Positions 23,090-30,436 of a stretch of DNA of 33,114 nucleotides are shown piece after piece (the first letter of the stretch is position 1; each line of letters starts with the position of its first letter). Position numbers and translations under genes: made by a program. The stretch spans positions 1,525 through 34,638 of the forward strand of contig JALHNL010000024.1 in the NCBI GenBank assembly GCA_022843545.1, given 5' to 3'. The notes beneath the pieces are model-generated. The model was not told the DNA's origin, made no database searches, and worked only from the letters and a program-made list of their open reading frames with translations. This DNA comes from Phycisphaerales bacterium. GTDB lineage: Bacteria > Planctomycetota > Phycisphaerae > Phycisphaerales > UBA1924.

Positions 23090-23653
23090 ATGGTTTATGG
23101 TCTCATCGCCGCCGGCGTCCTCGTCCTCATCATCCTCTGGGTGATCGCGATGTACAACGGCCTGGTCCGCAAGCGCGTGGACTGTGACAACGGCTGGTCG
23201 CAGATCGACGTGCAGCTCAAGCGTCGCTACGACCTGATCCCGAATTTGGTGGAGACCGTCAAGGGCTACGCCAAGCACGAGCGCGAGGCCCTCGAAGCCG
23301 TCATCAACGCCCGCAGCCGGGCGGTGTCGGTTTCGCAGGGCGGTTCGGTGCCCGAGCGGGCCGAGGCAGAGAACATGCTGACCCAGACCCTGGGCCGGCT
23401 GTTCGCGCTCAGCGAGGCCTACCCCGACCTGAAGGCGAACCAGAACTTCATCGGCCTGCAGGAAGAACTCACCAGCACCGAGAACAAGATCGGCTTCTCG
23501 CGCCAGCACTACAACGACACCGTCGCCCGCTACGAGCAGAGCCGCCAGCAGTTCCCCGGGAACATCATCGCCGGCGCGTTCAACTTCTCCAAGCGCGACT
23601 ACTTCGAGGTCAAGGAGTCCCAGGTCCGCGAGGCGCCCAAGGTGTCGTTCTAA
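23090..23653 (+). CDS. lemA: LemA family protein
   Basis: A 187-residue LemA protein: one N-terminal membrane helix (about 3-20), then the family signature YNGLVRKRVDCDNGWSQI, followed by VQLKRRYDLIPNLVETVKGY. The rest is a long helical bundle ending with ARYEQSRQQFPGN and FSKRDYFEV, also typical of the family. LemA is usually anchored with its bulk outside the cytoplasm, and its biochemical role is not settled. ATG 23090 has AAGGAG 6 bases upstream. It is followed after 159 bases by an HtpX-like protease, a pairing seen in many bacteria, but here a terminator-like hairpin separates them. Confidence 0.94.
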   Translation: MVYGLIAAGVLVLIILWVIAMYNGLVRKRVDCDNGWSQIDVQLKRRYDLIPNLVETVKGYAKHEREALEAVINARSRAVSVSQGGSVPERAEAENMLTQTLGRLFALSEAYPDLKANQNFIGLQEELTSTENKIGFSRQHYNDTVARYEQSRQQFPGNIIAGAFNFSKRDYFEVKESQVREAPKVSF

Positions 23654-23688
23654 ACAGCGACGGCGCGAAGACCGGAGTCTCCTCATGG

Positions 23689-23712
23689 CCGCCCGCCTTT
23701 GCGGGCGGTTTT
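23689..23712 (+). terminator. Rho-independent terminator after lemA
   Basis: CCGCCCGC, loop CTTT, GCGGGCGG and then TTTT form an 8-base-pair GC stem with a short T-run 36 bases after the lemA stop. It is the clearest intrinsic terminator in the window. It implies that the htpX-like gene has its own promoter or is expressed by partial read-through. Confidence 0.8.
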
Positions 23713-23812
23713 GCGTCAGACCGGGGCTCTCCCGGACTCCATTCGAGGGCTCTCCAGCGAGCCCGACCCCTCAAGCCTGACACCTCTCTTCTCCACCCAG
23801 TCCTCTGCCCCC

Positions 23813-24928
23813 ATGTCCCAATCCCCCGGCCCACTCCCGATCCCGCCGATACCCCCCTGGCGTCCCCCTGCAGGGGGCAAGCCCGCCCCGGCACCCACGT
23901 CGCCACCCGCCCCTAGGCGCGGACCGGAGTTGCCGCCCCCTCCCAAGGTGTCCTCCTACTACCCCGGGTCGATCACCTATCTCGACCTCATGGCCCGCAA
24001 CCGCCGGCAGAGCATCGTGCTCATCGGGTTCATGGTGCTGCTGTTCGTCCTGGTGGGGGTGGTCATCGCGGGGGCGTACTTCATCGGGCAGCCCGAGATT
24101 CTCTGGAAGTCCGCCCTCACCGGTGCGGGGGTGGCCCTGGTCGTGGGCGTTCTGGCGGTGGTGTGGTCGTACTACGGCGGGGCGTCCGCGATTCTGCTGC
24201 TTTCCGGGGCCAAGCGGATCGAGCCCAAGGATGACCCCGTCCTCTTCAACGTGGTGGACGAGGTCCGCATCGCCGCGGGCCTGCCCATGCCCAAGGTCTA
24301 CCTCATCAACGACACCGCCCTGAACGCCTTTGCCACCGGGCGCGACCCTCAGCACGCGGCGGTCGCCATCACCACCGGGCTTCGGGCGACCCTGGATCGG
24401 GACGAACTCCAGGGGGTCATGGCCCACGAGGTGGCCCACATCCGCCATTACGACATCCGCTTCTCGATGCTCATGGCCACGCTGGCGGGGCTCATCGCCT
24501 TCGTCTGCGACGGCTTCCTGCGTGTCGCCTGGGCCATCTTCCGCGGGGCGGGCAGTTCGCGCAGCAAGGAAAAGGGCCCGGCCATCGCCATCGCGGCGGT
24601 GGTGCTGATCATCGCCTTCGTGCTTTATCTCGTCGCCCCCATCGTGGGGTTCATCATCCAGATGACCTTCTCCCGCGAGCGCGAGTACCTGGCCGACGCG
24701 GGGGCGGTGGAACTCACTCGCAACCCCGACGGGCTCATCCGGGCCCTGGCCAAACTGGGGCAGGACCGCGACCCGCTCGTGGACGTCGCCAACCGCGGAA
24801 CCGCCCACCTCTACATCGTGAACCCCCTCCGGAAGATGCACGCCACGGGCAACGAGGCGAGCAGTCTCTTCTCGTCGCACCCCCCGCTGAGCAAGCGGAT
24901 CGAGCGCCTTCAGGCCCTCACCCGCTGA
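23813..24928 (+). CDS. htpX: HtpX-like M48 family membrane metalloprotease
   Basis: A 371-residue zinc protease of the M48 (HtpX/Ste24-like) family. The order is a Pro-rich cytoplasmic N-terminus (1-46), two membrane helices (about 67-90 and 103-120), the catalytic HEVAH (205-209), two further hydrophobic segments (about 214-232 and 257-282), and SREREYLAD (287-295) with Glu291 as third zinc ligand. LPMPKVYLIND, then NAFATG, is the usual HtpX substrate-edge motif. The family degrades misfolded membrane proteins. ATG 23813 was chosen because it follows the lemA terminator region; the longer frame crosses that hairpin. There is no obvious ribosome binding site. The proline-rich extension is unusual for HtpX. 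Confidence 0.9.
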   Translation: MSQSPGPLPIPPIPPWRPPAGGKPAPAPTSPPAPRRGPELPPPPKVSSYYPGSITYLDLMARNRRQSIVLIGFMVLLFVLVGVVIAGAYFIGQPEILWKSALTGAGVALVVGVLAVVWSYYGGASAILLLSGAKRIEPKDDPVLFNVVDEVRIAAGLPMPKVYLINDTALNAFATGRDPQHAAVAITTGLRATLDRDELQGVMAHEVAHIRHYDIRFSMLMATLAGLIAFVCDGFLRVAWAIFRGAGSSRSKEKGPAIAIAAVVLIIAFVLYLVAPIVGFIIQMTFSREREYLADAGAVELTRNPDGLIRALAKLGQDRDPLVDVANRGTAHLYIVNPLRKMHATGNEASSLFSSHPPLSKRIERLQALTR

Positions 24929-24978
24929 TCGCGCGCAAGCCGCCTTTCCTTTTCACCCGGGAACGGGGTGCTGGTCGA

Positions 24979-25065
24979 GGTATAGTGCCGACCGCGCAGG
25001 ACCGCCGCGCCCATCGGAGGGGCTGGCCCGGCGCGGCGGCAGGCATCACCCGGCGCTCCGCGCCG
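24979..25065 (+). promoter_or_regulatory. Promoter and structured leader of murA
   Basis: A TATAGT -10-like box lies at 24981-24986 without a clear -35. Downstream are a perfect 10-base-pair stem, CCGCCGCGCC (25002-25011) with GGCGCGGCGG (25030-25039), whose 18-base loop contains a GGAGG, and a second stem, CGGCGC/GCGCCG (25051-25065). The true ribosome binding site GGAGG follows at about 25074-25078. Two tandem hairpins before murA suggest leader-based control, which is inference. Confidence 0.45.
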
Positions 25066-25087
25066 TCACTCAGGGAGGAATCGGGGC

Positions 25088-26446
25088 ATGGACCGCTTTG
25101 ACATCCGCGGGGGCGTTCGTTTGGCCGGCGAGCTCACGATCAAGGGCTCCAAGAACGCCGCGTTGCCCATGATGACCGCCACCCTGCTCACCAGCGAGCC
25201 GGTGATCCTGCGCGACGTGCCCGATCTGGCCGACATCCGCAACATGCACCGCCTGCTGGGCGAACTGGGCTGCACGGTCGAGTACACCGCCTCGGACGAC
25301 ATCGAGGCCCCCGGCGGCGTGATGCGCATGCAGGCCACCGACGAGACCATCAGCCACGCCCGCTACGAGGTGGTCCGCACCATGCGGGCCAGCATCAGCA
25401 CCCTGGGACCGATGCTCGCTCGGCGCGGGGCTGCCCGCGTCTCGCTGCCCGGCGGCTGCGCCATCGGCGAGCGCCCGGTGGACCTGCACCTGCGCGGGCT
25501 GACGGCGCTGGGCGCCGACATCACCCTCGACTCCGGCGACATCATCGCCCGTATCCCGCGCGTGGGCGGGAAGCGCGGCCGCCTCCGCGGCGCGCGGGTC
25601 TTCATGGGCGGGCCCTTCGGGTCCACCGTGCTGGGCACCGCCAACGTCATGGCCGCCGCCACCCTCGCCGAGGGCACGACGGTCATCGAGTGCGCCGCCT
25701 GCGAGCCCGAGATCGTGGACATGGCGAACCTGCTCATCGCCATGGGCGCGCGGATCGAGGGCGCGGGCTCGCCCCGCATCACCGTTCACGGCGTGAGCGA
25801 ACTGGGCGGCGTGGACTACCGCGTGATGCCCGACCGCATCGAGGCCGGCACGTACATGTGCGCCGCCGCCATCACCGGGGGCGATCTCACCCTCCACAAC
25901 TGCCCCGCCGACAGCTTGATGGCCCACATGGACCGCCTCCAGCAGATGGGCGTGACGCTGCAGTACGGCTCCAACCTGCCCACCGCCGACCTCATGCGGG
26001 CCCGCTGCCGCGTGTGCGCGTCGGTGCCCGGCGGCCGCCTGCTGCCCGTGGAGGCCACCACCCAGCCCCACCCCGGCTTCCCCACCGACCTTCAGGCCCA
26101 GTTGATGGCCGTGGCCTGCCTCGCCGACGGCAACAGCGTCATCACCGAGCGCATCTTCACCGAGCGGTTCCTGCACGTGGCCGAACTGTCGCGCATGGGC
26201 GCGCAGCTCTACCGCCAGGGGCCCACCGTCATCGTCTCGGGCGTGCCGCGCCTCAAGGGCGCGCCCGTCATGGCCAGCGACCTTCGCGCCTCGGCGTGCC
26301 TGGTGCTGGCGGGCCTGGCCGCCGAGGGCACCACCGTCGTCAACCGCGTGTATCACCTGGACCGCGGCTACGAGCGCATGGACGAACGCCTCCGCGCGCT
26401 CGGCGCCGACGTGGTGCGGGTGAGCGAGAAGGAAGCGGCGGTCTAA
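25088..26446 (+). CDS. murA: UDP-N-acetylglucosamine 1-carboxyvinyltransferase MurA
   Basis: MurA adds enolpyruvate from PEP to UDP-GlcNAc, the first committed step of peptidoglycan synthesis, in the cytoplasm. The 452 residues are somewhat longer than the roughly 420 of Escherichia coli MurA. Motifs include [14 protein letters not shown] (16-29), VRTMRASI (96-103), [19 protein letters not shown] (120-138) with the catalytic Cys124 (so the fosfomycin target cysteine is kept), [12 protein letters not shown] and a [12 protein letters not shown] stretch (catalytic loop). The start ATG 25088 has GGGAGG about 10 bases upstream. It supports the view that this planctomycete-like organism makes peptidoglycan. 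The next gene follows after a palindromic repeat. Confidence 0.97.
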   Translation: MDRFDIRGGVRLAGELTIKGSKNAALPMMTATLLTSEPVILRDVPDLADIRNMHRLLGELGCTVEYTASDDIEAPGGVMRMQATDETISHARYEVVRTMRASISTLGPMLARRGAARVSLPGGCAIGERPVDLHLRGLTALGADITLDSGDIIARIPRVGGKRGRLRGARVFMGGPFGSTVLGTANVMAAATLAEGTTVIECAACEPEIVDMANLLIAMGARIEGAGSPRITVHGVSELGGVDYRVMPDRIEAGTYMCAAAITGGDLTLHNCPADSLMAHMDRLQQMGVTLQYGSNLPTADLMRARCRVCASVPGGRLLPVEATTQPHPGFPTDLQAQLMAVACLADGNSVITERIFTERFLHVAELSRMGAQLYRQGPTVIVSGVPRLKGAPVMASDLRASACLVLAGLAAEGTTVVNRVYHLDRGYERMDERLRALGADVVRVSEKEAAV

Positions 26447-26471
26447 GAGAACCGTCCGTAGCCTGATCTCT

Positions 26472-26540
26472 GGTGGCACAGGCGTCCTCGCTTGTGCTTG
26501 CGGGACCAAAGACCGTCACAGGCGCGACGCCTGTGCCACC
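26472..26540. repeat. REPIN-like palindromic repeat element
   Basis: Terminal arms GGTGGCACAGGCGTC (26472-26486) and GACGCCTGTGCCACC (26526-26540) are exact 15-base inverted repeats. Inside, each half folds on its own: CACAGGCG/CGCTTGTG (26477-26496, one G-T pair) and CACAGGCG/CGCCTGTG around CGA (26517-26535). Two inverted palindromic units of this kind are the structure of a REPIN/BIME. No RAYT transposase gene is in the window, and this is the only full copy seen here. Confidence 0.7.
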
Positions 26541-26566
26541 CTGCTGAGCGCTACGGACTATCACCC

Positions 26567-26995
26567 ATGCCCTGCCCCGGCTGCCAGCGCGTCGCCGACC
26601 ATTCCAGCCGATTTCGCATCGCCGCGCTGCGCGAGGCGGTGGTCTACCTGCACTCGCACCAGTTCTGGCCGGGCTGGTGCGTGCTGTGGTTGAAGGATCA
26701 CGCCGAGCATCTTGACGCGATGCCCGTTGAGCGTCAGCTCGACCTCTGGCGCGACGTGGGCGACGTCGCCCGCGCCGTTCGCGCCGTCAGCGGGTGCTCG
26801 CGGATCAACTACGAGAACCTCGGCAACGTCGTGAACCACATTCACTGGCACGTGGTCCCCCGCTTCGCCGCACCCCGCGAACCTGACCCCGCCGCGCCGG
26901 TGTGGGTGCGGCCCAAGTCCGAACTGGAATCGGGCGTCACGGATCTGGAGCGTGATCGGCTGGTCGCGGCCATCCGCTCCGCGCTGCGGGCATAG
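26567..26995 (+). CDS. HIT-family nucleotide hydrolase
   Basis: A 142-residue histidine-triad protein, likely a dinucleoside polyphosphate or nucleoside phosphoramidate hydrolase. The triad reads HIHWHVV, with INYENLGNVVNHIHWHVVPR being a standard HIT active-site stretch, preceded by WPGWCVLWLKDHAEHL. The N-terminus MPCPGC has a CxxC that could bind zinc if paired with further ligands, although a complete four-ligand site is not evident. ATG 26567 was chosen because the earlier frame runs through the palindromic repeat. No ribosome binding site is apparent. The substrate is not determined by sequence. Confidence 0.88.
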   Translation: MPCPGCQRVADHSSRFRIAALREAVVYLHSHQFWPGWCVLWLKDHAEHLDAMPVERQLDLWRDVGDVARAVRAVSGCSRINYENLGNVVNHIHWHVVPRFAAPREPDPAAPVWVRPKSELESGVTDLERDRLVAAIRSALRA

Positions 26996-27029
26996 GCGCC
27001 CGGGCGGGCCGGTGGTACGATCACGCCTC

Positions 27030-27102
27030 GGCCCTGTAGCTCAGCGGTTAGAGCAGGCGACTCATAATCGCTTGGTCCTCGGTTCGAATCCGAGCGGGGC
27101 CA
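27030..27102 (+). tRNA. ileX: tRNA-Ile2 (anticodon CAU, reads AUA)
   Basis: The 73 bases fold as a full cloverleaf: acceptor GGCCCTG with CGGGGCC, D-arm GCTC/GAGC, anticodon stem GGCGA/TCGCT, loop CTCATAA with anticodon CAT at 34-36, and T-arm CTCGG-TTCGAAT-CCGAG. CAT could mean methionine, but GGCGA-CTCATAA-TCGCT and TTGGTC match the bacterial tRNA-Ile2 type, in which C34 becomes lysidine by TilS so that AUA is read as isoleucine. It is distinct from initiator tRNA because it lacks the three G-C anticodon-stem pairs and has a paired first acceptor position. The 3' CCA is not encoded and must be added. Confidence 0.93.
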
Positions 27103-27149
27103 GTTGATCGCGGGTGCATCTGGGCTGTCCCCCCGGCGGTAAGCAGCAC

Positions 27150-28403
27150 ATGAGAACGCGCCCCGCCGCTCGTCTGCTCCCCGCCCTGTTCTGCCTCGCC
27201 ACCCTGGGCGCGACGGTGGGGGCCGACGCCGGCTCGCTCACCGCCCGCCGCGAACCTCCGGCCCAGCCGGCCCAGCCCACCGACAACGTGCGTCCGCAGC
27301 ACCCCGTCCGGCCCTTCGCGTACGAGGAACGCGAAGTGAAGGTCGAGTACACACCCGCCGGCGCTGACAAGCCCGTCACGCTCGCGGGCACGCTCACCAT
27401 CCCCGAAAGGGCCCGCTTCGGGGAGGGGCCCTTCGCGGCGGTGATCCTCATCACCGGCTCGGGCCCGCAGGACCGCGACGAAACGCTGCTGGGTCACAAG
27501 CCGTTCCTGGTCATCTCCGACGACCTGACGAAGCGCGGGGTCGCGGTGCTTCGGCTGGATGATCGCGGCGTGGGCGGCTCCAGCGGGCCCGTCGAGAGCG
27601 CGACCACGCACGACCTGGCCGCGGACATCAGCGCCGCGGTCGAGTTCCTCGGCAAGCAGGCAAGCGTGGACCCCAAGCGGATCGGGCTCATCGGACACAG
27701 CGAGGGCGGCATCATCGCGCCGATGGTGGCCGCGAGCCACCCCGACCGCGTCGCGTTCATCGTGCTGCTCGCGGGCACGGGCGTGCCGGGGCGCGACGTG
27801 TTGCCCGCTCAGGTGGGCGCCATGGCCCGCGCGGGCGGAGCGCCGGAGCAAAGAGTCGCGGAACTGGAGGCTGCGCAGCGCCGGGCCATCGACCTGGTCG
27901 TCGCGGCGGACACCCCGAAGGAGACGATCGCCGAAGAGATGAAGCGGCTGGTGGCGATCCAGTTCGGTTACGACCCCGATCCGGCCAAGCAGTCCGACTC
28001 GCGCCGGGGCGAAGTGGAGCGGACGGCCCGGGAAGGCGTGCGGCAGTTCGAGTCACCCTGGATGAAGGCCTTCCTGACGCTCGACCCGCGCGACTATCTG
28101 CGGAAAGTCCGGTGCCCCGTGCTGGTCCTGAACGGCGGGCTTGACCGTCAGGTGCTGGCTGACCAGAACGTCCCGGAGATCACTCGGACGCTGCTGCAAG
28201 CGGGCAATCACGACGTGACCGTGCGCGTGTTCCCGCGGCTGAACCATCTGTTCCAGACGGCGCAGAGCGGCACGGTTCTGGAGTACGCCTTCATCCGCGA
28301 GACCTTCGCGCCCGAGGCGCTCAGCGCCATGGGCGAGTGGGTCGTCCGCCGGGCGGGCGAGGGCGAAGCGCGGGGCGGAATCAAGCCAGAAGACGGACGA
28401 TGA
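27150..28403 (+). CDS. Secreted alpha/beta hydrolase
   Basis: A 417-residue exported serine hydrolase. Start ATG 27150 begins a signal peptide (MRTRPAARLLPALFCLATLG, cleavage near residue 24-26), then a Pro-rich linker and a beta-rich entry (KPVTLAGTLTIPE). The core shows ITGSGPQDRDET (oxyanion region), LDDRGVGGSSGP, the nucleophile elbow GHSEGG with Ser184, Asp332 (LNGGLDRQV) and His366 (RLNHLFQ): a complete catalytic triad. A helical lid (about 215-300) lies between. This pattern is common in secreted dienelactone-hydrolase-like or acyl-peptidase-like proteins; the substrate is unknown. Its last 23 bases overlap the end of the convergent LEPR gene. It lies 47 bases downstream of the tRNA. 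Confidence 0.88.
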   Translation: MRTRPAARLLPALFCLATLGATVGADAGSLTARREPPAQPAQPTDNVRPQHPVRPFAYEEREVKVEYTPAGADKPVTLAGTLTIPERARFGEGPFAAVILITGSGPQDRDETLLGHKPFLVISDDLTKRGVAVLRLDDRGVGGSSGPVESATTHDLAADISAAVEFLGKQASVDPKRIGLIGHSEGGIIAPMVAASHPDRVAFIVLLAGTGVPGRDVLPAQVGAMARAGGAPEQRVAELEAAQRRAIDLVVAADTPKETIAEEMKRLVAIQFGYDPDPAKQSDSRRGEVERTAREGVRQFESPWMKAFLTLDPRDYLRKVRCPVLVLNGGLDRQVLADQNVPEITRTLLQAGNHDVTVRVFPRLNHLFQTAQSGTVLEYAFIRETFAPEALSAMGEWVVRRAGEGEARGGIKPEDGR

Positions 28404-30381
28404 AGTCGGTGCCCGGGCCAAAGACCGTGTTGTTGCCGAGGGTCAGGCTCGGCGCAGGGGCGAGCGGCTGGTTGGTCGCGCTGCGGAGCAGCAGCGTGTC
28501 AATGCCGCCGGTGCCGATGCCGTGGGCGCCGCCCATGTTGGCGACCTCCACGAATCCGCGCACCTGCATGAACGAGATCACCGGTGCGTTGACGAACGAG
28601 TTGAGCCACGCGGGGTTCGCGGCGTCAAAGGCGGAGTTGACGTTCAGACGCCGGATGGTGGCGCCGGCGGTCTGGGTGCCCAGGTCGGAAATCACAAAGG
28701 GCTGGACGTTGAAGTTGCCGGCCTGAACCACGGCGTCGATGAGGCGCCCGACGGAGATGGTGCCGAGACTGAAGCGGGCCTGAAGGCCCGCGCCATCGAT
28801 CGCCCCGTTGATGGACGCGGAGCGGATGCCCAGCCCGTCGTTGTCGAAGCCGTTGGTGCGGATCGTGGCGTTGCGCAGCCTGCCGTCGGCCGCGGCGCCG
28901 GGCCGCAGGACCAGGCTGGAGATGAACCGAGCGGCGATCACCGTGTCGTCGATCAACTGGGCGCGGATGGACGAGATACCGCCCAGGTCGGTGTTGCTGG
29001 TGGCCGTGAGGTTGACGTTGACGTTGAAAACCGGCGCCTCCAGCAGCTTCGCGGAGATGTTCTTGGCGTCCTTGCTGTTCAGTTCCATGTCGCCGTTGAG
29101 CAGGCCGTTGCTCTTGAGCGTGCCGATGGTGGCGATGGAGAAGTCGACGTTGGACGTCGCGGTGCCGGTGAAGATCACCGACCCGACGGTGCTTTCGGGC
29201 GAGCCGTGGCCGCTCAGTTCCAGAGTGTTGGAGGGGCCCGTTCCCAGGGCTCGGATGGACCCGATGGGGCCCTTGAATGTGATCTCGCCATGCAAGAGCC
29301 CGCCGACGACCATGCTGCCCAGGGCGCGGCGACCGGCGGGGACATCGTTGATGTTCACCTCCAACTCGGTGGCGTCTTCGGTCGCACGGAAGGAGTCGAT
29401 CGCGGACGCCGCTACGAAGATGTCGTCGCCGGTCCGGAACCGCATGGACCCCACGATGCCCGGGATGCCGCCCTTGTTCGGGAAGATCTGCATGTTGTCG
29501 ATCGCGTCGGCGCGGAACGAGCGGAGCGCAAAGCCGCTCGCATCGGGCGCGGAGAGCACGATGTCCACGTCAACGATGTTCGCAAAGCGGGCGTCCAGGG
29601 TGCGGATGTGGGCCGCGTCGACGCTGAGCCCCATGCTGTCACCCCGGCTGCGCAGCGTGCCGATGGGGCCGGCGACGGTGATGGAACCTTCGCCGATGTT
29701 CCGCGCGTCGATGGTGCCGATGCCGTTGCTCAGCGTGCCGTCTAGGGAGAGGAAGCCGGTCTTCAGCGTGCCGATCGCGTTGGCAAACGCGCCGGCGCCG
29801 GGGATGGTGATCGTGCCCGCGAAGTCCGCGGAGACCGTGATCTTGTCCGCCCCGCGGGTGAACTGCAACTCGATGAAGAGGACCTGCCCCGCCTTGAACT
29901 CGCTGACGCGGGCCTGGATCGCCAGGTCGGTGAAGTTCATGTTCTCGCACGTGAACCGCACTCGGTCGGTGTCAGTTCCGCCGAGGATGTTGAAGTCCAG
30001 GTCGTTGGCCATGCTGCCCAGCACGTTGCCGATGACCACGGTGTTGATCAGCCCGGCGTCGACCTGCGCGTTGTTGCCCTTCACATCCACCTTCGGCGCC
30101 AGGAGTGACTTGAGCCGATCGGCGGTCATCGTTCGCATGGCCACGCGGCCGTCTCCCGCGCCCACCTTCTTCACGCTGATGGACAACGCGCTGCTCGCGT
30201 CCGTCCCCGTCACCGCGAGCAGGTCGATCCCGTTGGCGTCGGTGTTGACCGAGAAGCTTCCCGGCCCCGTGAGTTTGACGGTGTACTGATCACCGTCCAC
30301 ATCCGTGAACACGGTGGTCTGCGCCAGCATGGTGCGAGGTTCGAGGGCTTCAAACAGACCGGCGGTGCGGCGATGGCTCAT
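28381..30381 (-). CDS. LEPR-motif cell-surface beta-repeat protein
   Basis: A 666-residue protein of the kind expected on planctomycete surfaces. The N-terminus ends in FEALEPRTMLA (10-20), the LEPR motif that marks many exported planctomycete proteins in place of a classical signal peptide. The body is a long run of short beta rungs with repeated phrases such as IGTIDARNIGEGSITVAGPI and others of the type G-x-IGTL or G-x-I-x-S-I-R, spaced roughly 20-40 residues apart, suggesting a beta-solenoid. There is no membrane anchor at the C-terminus and no catalytic motif. It could be an adhesin or a wall-associated structural protein. The gene starts at ATG 30381 and ends inside the convergent hydrolase gene. 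Confidence 0.82.
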   Translation of the reverse strand: MSHRRTAGLFEALEPRTMLAQTTVFTDVDGDQYTVKLTGPGSFSVNTDANGIDLLAVTGTDASSALSISVKKVGAGDGRVAMRTMTADRLKSLLAPKVDVKGNNAQVDAGLINTVVIGNVLGSMANDLDFNILGGTDTDRVRFTCENMNFTDLAIQARVSEFKAGQVLFIELQFTRGADKITVSADFAGTITIPGAGAFANAIGTLKTGFLSLDGTLSNGIGTIDARNIGEGSITVAGPIGTLRSRGDSMGLSVDAAHIRTLDARFANIVDVDIVLSAPDASGFALRSFRADAIDNMQIFPNKGGIPGIVGSMRFRTGDDIFVAASAIDSFRATEDATELEVNINDVPAGRRALGSMVVGGLLHGEITFKGPIGSIRALGTGPSNTLELSGHGSPESTVGSVIFTGTATSNVDFSIATIGTLKSNGLLNGDMELNSKDAKNISAKLLEAPVFNVNVNLTATSNTDLGGISSIRAQLIDDTVIAARFISSLVLRPGAAADGRLRNATIRTNGFDNDGLGIRSASINGAIDGAGLQARFSLGTISVGRLIDAVVQAGNFNVQPFVISDLGTQTAGATIRRLNVNSAFDAANPAWLNSFVNAPVISFMQVRGFVEVANMGGAHGIGTGGIDTLLLRSATNQPLAPAPSLTLGNNTVFGPGTDFIVRLLA

Positions 30382-30436
30382 CCGATCAGCCTACCTCACA
30401 CGGCGAGTGCGTGCAAGCGGATCAGGGCTTGCCGCG

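Noticed and set aside
27030-27102. Calling the tRNA methionine from its CAT anticodon
   Set aside because: The anticodon arm and variable region match the tRNA-Ile2 type, and initiator features are absent.
28808-30289. Plus-strand open frame of 493 codons opposite the LEPR protein
   Set aside because: Antisense shadow with Ser/Pro/Arg/Met bias and no motif; the minus-strand gene has the LEPR motif and beta repeats.
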